Shown: positions 51,218 to 62,246 of the stretch, in pieces
How the letters are laid out: every line of letters starts with the position of its first letter
Numbering within the stretch: the stretch's first letter is position 1
Assembly: GCA_020536535.1 (NCBI GenBank)
Contig: JAHLWZ010000844.1
Span: forward strand, 16,251-80,250
DNA: 64,000 bases
Origin: Pelomyxa schiedti
Lineage: Eukaryota; Evosea; Pelobiontida; Pelomyxidae
Direction: 5' to 3'
Translations under genes and position numbers: made by a program
Notes under the pieces: generated by a model
What the model was told of the DNA's origin: nothing
The model's database searches: none
Seen by the model: the letters and a program-made list of their open reading frames with translations, nothing else

Positions 51218-52761
51218 CTAAGAAGAACCCTCGTCCATGGGTTTGGGGGTTTCAGCAGTTGGTGTGGGGGTAGTAGTTTCCGCTGTTTTCGGGTGGGTTT
51301 CCTCCGTCATTTCTGAGGAGGTTTCGGTTGTTGGTGTGGTAGTCGGGGTAGTTGCTGGTGCTGTTTCGGCAGCCGCTGTAGTGGTAGTTGTAGCGGCGGC
51401 AGTTTCTGGGGTTACAGCGGATGGGGGCGGGGGGTGAAGATCAACAACTATGCATGTCATGTTATCACAACCGATTCCATTTGAGGGGTCTGAGGCCAAA
51501 CAGCGCATTAAAACGGCCTCACAAGCGCCATTGAGGGGGAGTGTTGGGTTCTCAGCAACCCACTTGCTTACAAAATCTACAGCGTCTTGATTGGACAACA
51601 CATCCCATACACCGTCACAAGCCAGAATCAGGAAACGGTCCGCTTCTGTGAAACGTTGAGTGTGCGAGTCTGTATGGGTACGAAATACCGACGAGATCTT
51701 GAACAATTACATCAGGAACACAGGTGATAATCTGGTCTTTATCAGGTAGGGTGGTATTCCTCTTATAGTCGTGGTCACCTCCAAGGGTTGGATAAATAAA
51801 AACGGAAACAGTTTAATTACCAATGGCACGTGAAAGATTGAGATTTCCATTGACGCGACCTTGTTGCACAAAGCCACCGGCCTTCTGTATTCTCTCCAAC
51901 TCCAGGGGGTTTAATGGTTTGTGGTCATGTGACATCTCTACTGCTTTTCCGTCTCGGCCAAGTACGCACCTGGAATCCCCTTGTTTGTGTTGGGTGTTGA
52001 TTTGAGGGAGTGGAGAGTATGCGCTGGTTCGTGTTGATATTAAAATATTCTTATCACAAGGCTGGAGGGAAAAATCTACCAGAATTGGCACAATAGATTT
52101 TCCCATCAATTATGAGTGCACATACGGCTGTGCAACCAACGCCCTCCGGGTGAATGTCAGAACCTAAAATTGGTATTGGATGAAAGAAGTGTGATAGAGC
52201 TCCCAGTTGGTAGTACCGTTTATGTCCGAAAGAGCCTAATATGCATTACTATGGGAGAGGGAAAAGGAGGAAATACCTTTAGGCCTTCAGGGGACTTCAA
52301 GTCGTGATCCACCTTGATAAACGCTTCCTCAAGAGCTTGCTCATACTTGTGGGTCTCCCACGAGGGAACAGACATAAGGGCCGTGGGCATGTTTTTGCCG
52401 CAATACTTGGCAACCACAGATCCTGTCATACTTTTATTCACTTTTGTTGGCTCATAAAGAAAAGGAGACTTACCACCATGACCATCAAAAACACCAAAGA
52501 AAGAACTTGTTGGTGTTAAAGAAGCTTCGCAACTGTGTGCATCTAAAAATCAAAAGGGACAAATTGTAGCGTGAGCGAATGCATTATTCATCGGCGCATT
52601 CAGTGTTGCATGTTTCGGGAGCACAAAAAGGGTGGGAAAAAAAAGGCACCTTCCATTCCCGTGCGCCACCCTTGCATCGCCGAACAACCAAAACGCAGTT
52701 TTTCATTTGAACCAGTGATAGAATCCTTCTCGGTAATAGGTGTAGACAACAGTAACCCCAT
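51218..52761 (-). CDS. PP2C-family protein phosphatase (PPM), probably myristoylated
   Basis: Start ATG at 52761 gives [14 protein letters not shown], whose Gly2 suits N-myristoylation as in other protist PP2Cs. Exons 52761-52650, 52542-52474 and one from 52422 are in phase, and at least four more follow. PP2C motifs appear in order: [28 protein letters not shown] (metal-binding Asp), [80 protein letters not shown] and [12 protein letters not shown]. All metal ligands are visible, so a Mg/Mn-dependent Ser/Thr phosphatase is expected. A Thr/Pro/Ala-rich tail of about 60 residues is added after the catalytic core, which is not typical of the family. The gene converges on the HPS5-like gene. Confidence 0.9.
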
Positions 52762-52984
52762 TGGTGCGTGTTGATGCCGGAAATGCGAGTGACGCGATGC
52801 TGCTCTTTTGGTTTTTTATTTTGTTTTGCTTTGTTTTTTTTGATTCCGGGAAGTAAAGAAAACAAAAAATTAGTCAATGGACAGGGCAGTTATTTTTGAC
52901 TCCTGGGCTTTTTTTTCGCCATTGGAATTCTAACCGTAAAGATTCCCCTTCCGCGTAAGGGACGCAATTGAATTTTCGTGTTGG

Positions 52985-53779
52985 TTAAAAAGACACAGGT
53001 TGGTTGTGAGTGTTGATGAAAAGTTGGGTATGCAAAAAAAAAATCATCAGAGTTGTTGTTCCGAGGCTGTACGCAGCAGCACACAAGACTATATACAAAC
53101 AGTCATAAAATGCATAATGAATTATAAATGGTGCGGAATTTACCTTGCGTCCACCTTGCGGTGTGCCTTTGGCAAAAGCAAATTGTGTGCCTCCACTTAC
53201 CCAGCCTGATTGTGCCGGTGTTGTTGGAGGTGGTGTTGCGGGGGGTGGAATTGGAATCGGTGTCTGTGGGAGATGTTAGTTGTTGAGGTGTGAAAGATAT
53301 AGTCGTAGAGGGATCCGCACTGTTCTTTTTACATATGCAAAGTAGTGAGTGAAAGAGCTTTTCCCATCGGGCCATCTTGCCAGAACAGCCGGCAAGAATG
53401 TTGTTGTTAGAATATCTGTATCCGGCGAGCCCTCAGTGTGTTCCATGACGCAAAACATTTCTGGTTGATGGACCCCATTGGTTTCTTTTAGCTTTTCGTC
53501 GATCCTCTGCTTCAAATCAGCCACCGTACTTGTTCCTGACATTCCAAACATTTTGAAACTTCCATCTTCAAATCCGACTCGGCAAAGGACCTGGATAAGA
53601 GGTAATAAATTTGCAACGCGTTACTGTGACGTACCAGCTCAGGTGCTGCTGTTGAAGGTTGGGGCAATCGTATTGTGAGCGGTGGTGCTGAGGTGGCAGG
53701 TGGTAATGTTTGCGTAGCTGGTGTTTGTGGTGGAGGGGGAGTTTGCGGGACTGCTGGTGGAGGTTGTGGTTGTGGCTGA

Positions 53780-53810
<31 letters not shown>

Positions 53811-55901
53811 AGGAGGGCGGTGGTGACGAGGTTGGCGGCGACACAGGTGGGCCGCTTGGTGAAGTTGTGGCAATTGGTGTTGCTTGGGAGGGGGCCTGAA
53901 TTGGGGTGCCTAGCTCACTCGGTTTTGGAGGTGCTTTTGGAAGAACTCTACCTTCTGATGAACCTCCAGGTGGAGGAGGCTTTGGCCTAGACACTGGTGT
54001 AGGTGTTGATGCATCTTGTGGTTGTGAGGGTTGTACTTGCGGTGGCGGCTGTGGCTGTGGATGAGCTGATTGTGTTTGCGAACGAGGTTTTGGAGGTGCT
54101 GGTTTTGTAGAATCTGATGAAGGTGTTGTAGAATTTGCATTCACTGGATTCAATTGTTTACTTGCTTTTAGTAATTGTGATGGGAGAACAAGAGGAGCCC
54201 GAGTTGCTGACGGATCAGGTTCATTTCCATTTACCGGCAATACGGACATAGAAACGGGCCTGCGCACTGAGGGTGGTGGTCTTGGTTGTGAAGACGGGGT
54301 AGTGTTTGCTTCACTCGCCGGAGGGGCAACTATAACCCGTCTTGCGCCTGGAGGTGGGGCAGGTTTAGGGTTGACAGTGTTTGTTGGAGTAGGTGTTGTG
54401 ACTGTGGACTCGGAATCTTTCTCCTTTGTGTTTGCCTGTAAATTTCTTAGGTTAAGAAAGTGGTGGCAAAAAGGAGGGAATGCCTCCATAACAAAGAAGC
54501 GGAAACATTGAACACACATCAGATTCAACACTGGCCAGTGCAGCTCTTTTTCTTAGGGCCTCTTCCATGAGAGCTTTTTGCATCAACCCTCCTGTACCCA
54601 TCACTTTTCTTGGGGCAACCACAGTTGAAGTACCGGGTTCCTCACTTGTAGTAGTGCAGGAGACGTCTGGTGGTGGAGGCTCCTCTGGCGGTGGTGCTGC
54701 TGATGATTTGAAAACAAAGAAATGGGTGTCCCTTCCAGATTGACCAGGCCATGGTTTTACATGCTCATAAGCATTTATCTCTGGCTTAAGAGGTGATTCC
54801 CAAAGACCTGTTGTAGATTGAGAAGATCGAAGGAAGTTGTCATTTCCAAAAATCAATAGAAACCTGCCCCTTCATCGATATGTTCGTAAAGCTGTATAAA
54901 TGAGGGGAAAGTCGTGGAATGGCCGAATTACCTGGTAATCAGGTGTTACTGTATGCCCTGTCTTTATCCATGTATTGCTTGCTTTCTGCTTGACTTCATC
55001 AACTGTGGAACACTCATTCATCAGAAAGGTTTTGAAAGTTGTGTCTTCGAAGCAAACTTTGATAGGATGCTGTGGGAAAAAAACTAAGAAAGAATTTGCC
55101 CTGCTGGGTGCCATACTGTTTTGAGGACTTTGAATAAAAATTTATGGGTTGCCGAGCATGTCCCATCGGGCCATTTCAACATAATATCCAAGGGTTTTGA
55201 GTCTGGTGGCACAAGAGTCTGCCTAATCCCTTTCATATTCTTAAAGAGAGTGGATTAACTTAACACTCACAAGAGTTGTCACTGGTACTCTCAAACGCAA
55301 CCAAAGAGAACTTGGAAAAGTCCGTTTTTTCCGGGTCTTCCTTGGTAATTTTCGCTTCTATCATAGCTCGTAGCTCCGCACCAGTCATAGTTTCTGTTAG
55401 GACAAAGGCTTTGACTCTGTCATCATCAAGGGAAACTTTAGCTAATGTCTTTGTTGGTGAGTTGATGGATAGACAAATTCAATAAGTACTTTACAGTTCG
55501 GGTCCTCTGGTGTGGGAGGGAGAGAGGGGCTGTTAAATTGTGTAACAATATGCATATCCACATACTTTTCTTTTTTGGGGGTGGTAGAGGTTTGGCTGGA
55601 GGAACTGGAGGCTCCCCAGTGGGTGTAGCTGCTACAGCAATTGAACTAGGTTTCTGTGGTGGCGTGGGTAGTACAGTAGCTTTTGCCGGCTTGGCAGGCG
55701 GAATAGGAATGGGTTTCCCACCTACTTCACCTTTTTTTTTTTTTTTTTGTTTGTTTGATTGTTTTGTGGAGTTTTTATTTTAGAAAAGAAAAGAAAAGTT
55801 GTGTATGCACCAAAGAGGAAAATGAACATTGTTGCTTATGGGGAGGACATTTTACCTGTTGCAGTGGCTACAGCAGCGGACTTTGGCGGCGGCGTTGGCA
55901 T
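52985..55901 (-). CDS. Proline-rich protein with repeated Ras-association (RA)-like domains
   Basis: Start Met near 55901 (MPTPPPKSAAVATATG); a T-rich intron and a Pro-rich exon (55720-55570) follow. Three ubiquitin-fold, RA-like segments are seen. The first (about 55450-55130) has VSLDDDRVKAFVLTETMTG and ends SKPLDIMLKWPDGTCSATHK. The second (about 55080-54700) has IKVCFEDTTFKTFLMNE, then LYEHIDEGAGFLLIFGND. The third (about 53590-53340) has VGFEDGSFKMFG, then VMEHTEGSPDTD and LARWPDGKSSFTHYFAYVK. The strand pattern and the PL-x-WP-x-D ending match RA domains, which bind Ras or Rap GTPases. Between the second and third is a Pro-rich linker of about 280 residues that could bind SH3, WW or profilin. 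The 3' end is uncertain; one frame ends at 52985. I infer a GTPase-linked scaffold; no catalytic domain is present. Confidence 0.65.
53780..53812. repeat. GGC trinucleotide run coding for polyproline
   Basis: About nine GGC units in a row (Pro codons on the - strand) inside the linker of the RA-domain protein. Confidence 0.85.
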
Positions 55902-56284
55902 TGCCTTGGCCTGTTACCGTCCCACAATACTGTTACGACAAGTGCGAAGAAGGGGGAAAAAAAACGGAACCGGTTTGTTGGTTGCGGCCATGGTCGTTCA
56001 ACCTTTGGGTTTTTTTTGTTTTTTTTTTACTGTCCCTGGTTGTTTTGATTCCCTCAAAGTCCAAAGCGTCGTTGTGTGATGACCTTTCACGGAACGGTGC
56101 TCAGGGGGTATTTTTAGCAAAATGCGCGGCGCCGTAAAAACGAAATCGGTTTTGTGATACGACATCTTCGAAGACCACATAATCTGACATTTGCTGAACA
56201 AAAAAACATCACCCAGAATTTATAAGGAACGCCGGAACCAGAGCAAAACGGAAAACAAACCCCAAACAAAAGGGATCTTCGAAG
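55902..56284. other. Divergent upstream region between the RA-domain protein and alpha-amylase genes
   Basis: 383 bp between two head-to-head starts. It contains T-rich tracts (56005-56035) and no obvious TATA box or coding segment. It presumably carries both promoters. Confidence 0.4.
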
Positions 56285-59200
56285 ATGCTTGCCACAGCTT
56301 TGGCGTTGGTAGTTGTTTGCCTGGAGATCTCCACTGCTTTATCCCCAGGAGTTGGCGTAGTAACAGTGTTTTATTATTCAAGCTGGGACCCCGCATACAT
56401 CCACTACGACGATGGAAGTGGCTGGACTGTCGTTCCTGGCGTTACTATGGAGCCAAGCACTAATGAGACTTATCCTCAGTAATGCACACTTTGCCACTTG
56501 CCACCTGTTTTTTTTTTGTTTTGTTTTGTTTTTTTTCTTTTTCCTCTTACCTTCGTTTGCAGGCCTTTCTGGTGGGAGAAGAACTTACCAGCAAATAAAC
56601 TCACTTTCGTTTTCAACAACGGAGCTGGTACTTGGGACAACAATGGTGGAAACAACTACATCGTCTCGTCACCTGGAATGTGCGTACGATCAACGCCGCA
56701 CCTGCCAATTTAGTTATAACTAACACTCATCAAGTTACACTGTGCTAAACGGTGTTTTGACGACGGTTTCCGTCTATCCTGCCGGCTGCGCATCCAACTG
56801 CAACAACCATGGGACATGTTCTTCCTCATATACATGCACCTGTGATTCCGGTTGGTACGGTGAGTACTGCAGCTGTGGTGGATCGAGTCCATGCAATGGC
56901 CATGGGTCATGTGCCACAGGTTGGTTTTTCTTGGTTACGTTGTTTTCTTATCTTCTGTAAGATGGCAGTTGCGTCTGTACGTCTCCCTGGGGAACATGCA
57001 GTGACTCAGACATGTGTGACACCGATCTTTCCAGTGATACTTCGAATTGTGGTATGCCGATCTGAAATGCATGTCGATCTTTCCTTATCATTCCTCTCCT
57101 TTCAGGGGCCTGTGGAAAAGAGTGTGTTGTAAAACAGGGAATTGCTAATGCAACTTGCCAAGACTATGTTTGCACCCTTGCTTGTGAATCTGGATGTACA
57201 TTCCCCTTGGTTGATTTGTGTGCTTACTTGCGCCTTAAAAAGATCTTCTCTGTGATGATGGAGAAGATTGCCAATATGGGGATTCCTGCAGCCTTCCACC
57301 ACTTGATGGGTGTGAGATTTTTACTGACAATCAATGTGCTGGGGATGAAACTGAAACCGACACGTCCTATGCCAACCATATGTGGTTCACACCTCACCCT
57401 GGGGACGCCGATTACCGCAGCTCTTTCCAGGACTACTGGAGGTTTATCCCCATTCTTTATTCGAACTTCCGTTCACAGTATCCACAGAATGACAGCATAT
57501 CCTCGCGTTACATATAACGCGGCTAGAACTCAAGCAACTGTTCAGATAATCACAAATCACGTAGACTCTACTGTAACGTACACGTATTCTTTTGATGGAG
57601 TTATGCAATCTTCCAACACAAAAGTATACAGTACTCCAAATGGTAGGCCTATTCTCTTTTTCTTGTGTTTTAATGCTGTGAAGACCAGGGACCTGTTGCC
57701 GTTATAGTCTATGCCTCGGATGGTGCTAAACTCCATGTTCAGGATGTCGATTTTGTTTGGGATGCTCCCACTGTATGTTCATCCCTTATCCTTCAGGGAA
57801 TAACAGTGGCAGGTATCTCGGACAGATGGGGATTTCCGTGGTGGGCAAAAGGGGGCAATAGTGGAAATGTTCGGGTGGCCAGATGCAGAAATACAGGCTG
57901 AATGCGAAGCAATTGCTAAAATGGGTTGGGCTGGCATTAAAGTTTATCCTCATCAAGAACAGGTATTAATTAACTGTTGACCAAATATGCAACACTAATC
58001 TTCCTTAGATTATGAGCTTGCAGCCCTATGACAATGTAATGAATCCTTGGTATTTTATGTACCAACCAGTAAGCTATCGTTTTGAGGGACGTATGGGTAC
58101 CACAGAGGACCTCCGCAATATGGTATACAAGCAATAATGGTAGTGCACACATTTTGCACTCACCCTACCCCTCAGATATACACTTGTCGAAAATATGGCC
58201 TAAGGGTTTACGCAGATGCTGTTATCAACCACATGGTTGGCAGTGGAAATGATGCCAATCCAAATCATCGAAGCAATGACAATGGTTGCAACTATTTCCC
58301 CAATAAAAACTCCAGTGCTGCAGACGTTTCTCCATTTTACTCACAAGGTAGTAAATTCTCTCTTTGTTTAAAGCTAACTTAGAATTCCACAGGCTATTCC
58401 TATACATACAACACACACACGGATCAAAATCCTCTGCAGGTTCGAACTAACGGCTAAGGTGTACTTATGCGATATTAATTATGGCTACAGGAATTCCCTG
58501 CAGTTCCTTACGGGCCACTGGATTTCCACTGCGAAAGGCCTCTCAATTCTTGGACTGACCCACTTGAACTAAATGCAGGCTGGTTGGATGGATTGGTGGA
58601 TCTCAATACAGAACATGAATATGTACAACAGAGGATTGCTGATTTCTTGACCAGGCATCAAATTTTCATCTCTGTTGTTCTTTCTAACTTAATTAGTCTT
58701 TTGTCAATTGGTTTCTCTGGCTTCCGAGTTGATGCAGCCAAACATATTTCACCTGGTTTGTATGTTGGTGATTGTATGGGAGTAACATTAAAACAGATGA
58801 CCTGGTGGGAATATTCAGCAAATTGAAAGTTAATATGGGTGGCTCTCTTCCTTCTGATTTTGTAACATGGCTTGAAGTAAAGCGCTAGTTTTCTCCTCCA
58901 GACCAGTTGACTTTTTTACAAGATTATACTTGGTGGGGAGGCCAATATGCTCATGTGTAACGAATATTCCGGTTACAACTATGGTAAATACTTCGAAGAC
59001 GCTTTGTATGCCGCAGGTTTCACCTCGACTGAAGTGTTCCAAATAAAGATCTGGAACTCTGGGTATCCAATTTTGAGGCCTTTCCTGCGGTTAATTCTAG
59101 TAGCTATCCAAAAGAGCCGGAAGTGGATTGCAATGTAATCAGTCGAACACGCAATGCAGTTCAAAACGATGATGCTGATCAACAAAATCCTGATTCGACC

Positions 59201-59700
59201 AGCAGAGATATGGGAGACTAGTAAGTGAACAACCGACCTGATGCAAACTTGACTCTTTTTTTAAAGCGGTACCATTCTTATTTTGGCGAAGGACATTCCC
59301 AAGCACCGTGGTTTTGAGGAGCAATTGTTCTCTGCTCCTCGCGGTGCAAATGACAACGACAATGACTATCCCATCCGTTTGCTCCTTTCCTCTTACTACT
59401 GGTACAACAACAACGGATACGGCATTCCTGATGGGCAGTCACTGTGCACTTCTTGTCGGTACACTTGCTCTGGTTGTCAGGATACCCCCGCTTACACCGC
59501 TCACTCTGATAGCTCCTGCGGTTATGACACCCCTGACTACACAAGTAAAAGACAAAACAACTCAAACAACTCCTCACATGCTTCACACAGGGACACACCG
59601 TGACAAGTCTGTCATTCTGGCTATGAGAAAATGGATGCACATGTCAACGGACCTGTCTAACACAGACATGGGCCTCCCTTCCAACTGTGTTGCCTACTAA
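56285..59700 (+). CDS. Secreted alpha-amylase (GH13) with N-terminal starch-binding-like and EGF-like modules
   Basis: About fifteen short exons. The signal peptide is MLATALALVVVCLEISTALS. Next is a CBM25/CBM53-like starch-binding module (VFYYSSWDPAYIHYDDGSGW, then TFVFNNGAGTWDNNGGNNY). EGF-like repeats follow near 56780-56980 (CNNHGTCSSSYTCTCDSGWY, CNGHGSCATG, CVCTSPWGTC), then a cysteine-rich linker and a second beta-rich segment. The GH13 barrel begins near 57850 (region I YADAVINHMVG near 58210, region II GFRVDAAKHI near 58725, region III MLMCNEYSGYNYG near 58950). The Asp nucleophile and Glu acid are both present. A C-terminal part with paired cysteines (CTSCRYTCSGC) ends at TAA 59698. 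Role: extracellular or phagosomal cleavage of alpha-1,4-glucan. Some splice junctions near 57.1-57.9 kb are not settled. Confidence 0.87.
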
Positions 59701-59771
59701 GTAATTTATTCACTGTTCCAAAAACTCAACAACACCAAAAATACACTGTGAAAAAAAAAATTCAAATTCTT

Positions 59772-62246
59772 TCAATTTCCCTCGTCACTGTCATAGTCTT
59801 CATCATCGTCGCCCATGGGTTGCATTCGGGGTTGATTCTTAGGAGGTTGTGCCTGTGGTTGTGAGGATAGAAGCATGGCCCGCGCAACAAAGCCGGAAGC
59901 AGAGGAATTACTGGGTGCAGTTTGTATTAGCTGAGGCGGGTAATGCTGAGGTGGCTCGGCACAGAGTGAGGATGGTGGTGGGAGAAGTGGAGGCAGCGGG
60001 AGCTGAGCGGGAGTGGGTGGCTTGGAGGGTGCAGTGGTTGGTGTTGTTTGGACCTGCAACAGTTGTGGTTGTGGCTGTGGCTGTGGCTGTGGCTGAGGCG
60101 GGGGGAGTGTTTGGGGTGCTATGCCCGGCTGTTGTTGGCTGATTGTGGGTGGTGGTAGTGGTGTGGGTGGAGGAGGGGGCTGGGTGGATGTGGCCTGGAG
60201 CGGCGGTGGTCCCTGTGCTTTGTGCGGTGCTGGTGTCAGTTGCGGTGACTGTTGTGCAACTAGCTGTGGTGACTGTTGTGGGGACGGTTGGGGAGAAATT
60301 GGAACCCGAATCGGTTGTGGGTGTATTGCCACTGGCTGGGCTATGGCGTGTTGTTGTTCAATGGGCCTCAAGGGAGGGGACGAAACAGCAGACAAAAGTG
60401 GTGTTTTCTTAGTGGTACTTGGAGGTGTTCCCTAGATCAGATTATTAGAGGCAGTAATATGATTGTGGTTACCTCAACTTCTTCTTCGCTTTGGGCATCC
60501 TCTAGCTGACATTGAGCATCCATAGCTATTTCTGGGCTGTGTTGTTTGCTACCAGAAGGTTTTTTGCTCTATACTTAATTACTCATGACTCCATTCCGAG
60601 GTAAAACTCACCTGCGCGTTGTAAGGTGTAACATCGAAAGCAATCCGTTCATAGGTCTCTAATTCATTTGCGCCAGGCATCTCCTGCATCAAATACACAA
60701 TTGACGGGTGGCTTAGACCAAACATCTCTGGTCCTGAAAAGCATAAATAGAAATTGAAACAGGTGACACATATACCACTTAGTTGTGTAAACATTCTTTT
60801 CCCAGTAAGCTTTTCTTTTACGTCGTTTACCCGCTTCCCGACCTCAGCCCAGGCACCAGAGGGAGTATTTGCTTCAATTGGTGCCGTTCCTATTAAGAGC
60901 AAAGTAATGCTAAAAGCAACATTCTCGTGAAGAATTACCTTCACACGTGACTCTGAAAATTGGCTCTTCTCCATTATCTAAAATTTCACTCACATACAGT
61001 GTTTTTGTAGAAAACTCTTTCATGCTTGGGTACCACCGGGTACTCTAAGGTAACATTAGGAGGAAACAAAAACTCATTTATCTTAAACGTACTTTGAATC
61101 CCACAGGATAGATATAGTGTTTACCATGATACTTTTTCCGTTTTGTTACAATCTGTCCTAAGCTTAGAACACTCAAACATCTTAAGGAGAGTTAATGATA
61201 TTTGACAGTAAGTACGACTACTTGAGAGTGATAGGGAAAACGATGTTTCCATTTGCATCTCTCGGAACATCGACAGCAGGTTTTGCTTGCTGTTTCCCAT
61301 TAGTGGGTGGTGGTTGTTTTTTACGTTTTCTTTTGGCGAAGTCTTCTACTGTTGGAACCTGAGACAAAAATTGATTTAAATCAATACATTTTGAGTACCT
61401 TGACGGAATCAAACGGAATGGAGAGTTTTGCAGCAACAGCAGTGCATCTGACCAATCTATTTTTGGCCACTTTTTTTTCTTCTTCACACAGCTCGTCGGA
61501 TACGGGGTCAAGTACAGAGAGACCATAACTTATAAAACGAGCATCCATTTTTATACCTGCCCTTTACAGTTAGCATTTGTTCCCCGGGCGACATATGAAG
61601 TCCACACCAGAGTCATTTGAAGCGAGAAAGCTCGCTTGCCTTGGGTCCTCCTGGTTGCATCATTAAAAGAGCGTAAATTTCATTAATTTCATTAGTGCCT
61701 GTTTTTGTTCTCCTTTTTTTAGATAAACAAAAAAAAAAAAAAAAATTACCTCCACAGCAGCCTTGTGAGTTTTCCTGCTCCTCTGCATGTACGGTAAAGT
61801 GTCATCTACACAAGTAGGGAAAAAGGTGATAGGATAGTTCCAACCGTCGCAGTGGAGCCACTAGCATAATCGCCCTTGCTAGGGCGCTTCCTCCCAGCGT
61901 ACGGCGTGCCACTGCCTCCTGTGGTACTCCCTGTTGATGATGATGTTGTTGTTGTTATTGCAGCTGCCGTTGCAGTTGCAGTTGCGCCGGTGCCGGTGCC
62001 GGTGCCGGTGCCGGTGCTGGCCGGAGCGCATGTGCCTAGTGCTCCACCCGACGACGAGACGAACTGCGCGGCGGTGGCTGAGGCGGCCGCTGCAACGGCA
62101 AGGGACGCGGCGGACGACCCAACGGCCGCCGCCCCCCCTCCGCCGCCGCCCGCGTCGCCAACCCCGTTGGCGTTGGCTCCCTGGTTGCTGCTGGTCCTGC
62201 GCGTCCTCGTCGGTTTGTTTTGCTGCTGTGCCGATGTTAGGTGCAT
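59772..62246 (-). CDS. FYRN/FYRC-domain nuclear protein, TBRG1-like
   Basis: Several exons; first ATG at 62246 (MHLTSAQQQNKPTRTRRTSS), stop at 59772. The N-terminus is Ala/Gly/Thr-rich with a basic patch (AGRKRPSKGDY) and continues into MQRSRKTHKAAVE. A middle part has KWPKIDWSDALLLLQN and basic KRKRKKQ. The FYRN region (about 61190-61000) reads KYHGKHYIYPVGFK, and FYRC (about 60960-60620) reads EANTPSGAWAEVGKRVND, then SGPEMFGLSHPSIVYLMQE and PGANELETY. Fused FYRN-FYRC with this spacing is found in TBRG1 and in MLL-type methyltransferases; no SET domain is present, so TBRG1-like is the better fit. The tail is Gln/Pro-rich and ends in acidic DDDEDYDSDEG. A chromatin or transcription role is inferred from the family. 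It converges on the amylase gene with a 71-nt gap. Confidence 0.75.
61985..62018. repeat. GCCGGT repeat coding for Gly-Thr
   Basis: Five GCCGGT units in a row, then a degenerate one, encoding alternating Gly and Thr on the - strand in the low-complexity N-terminus of the FYR-domain protein. Confidence 0.85.
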
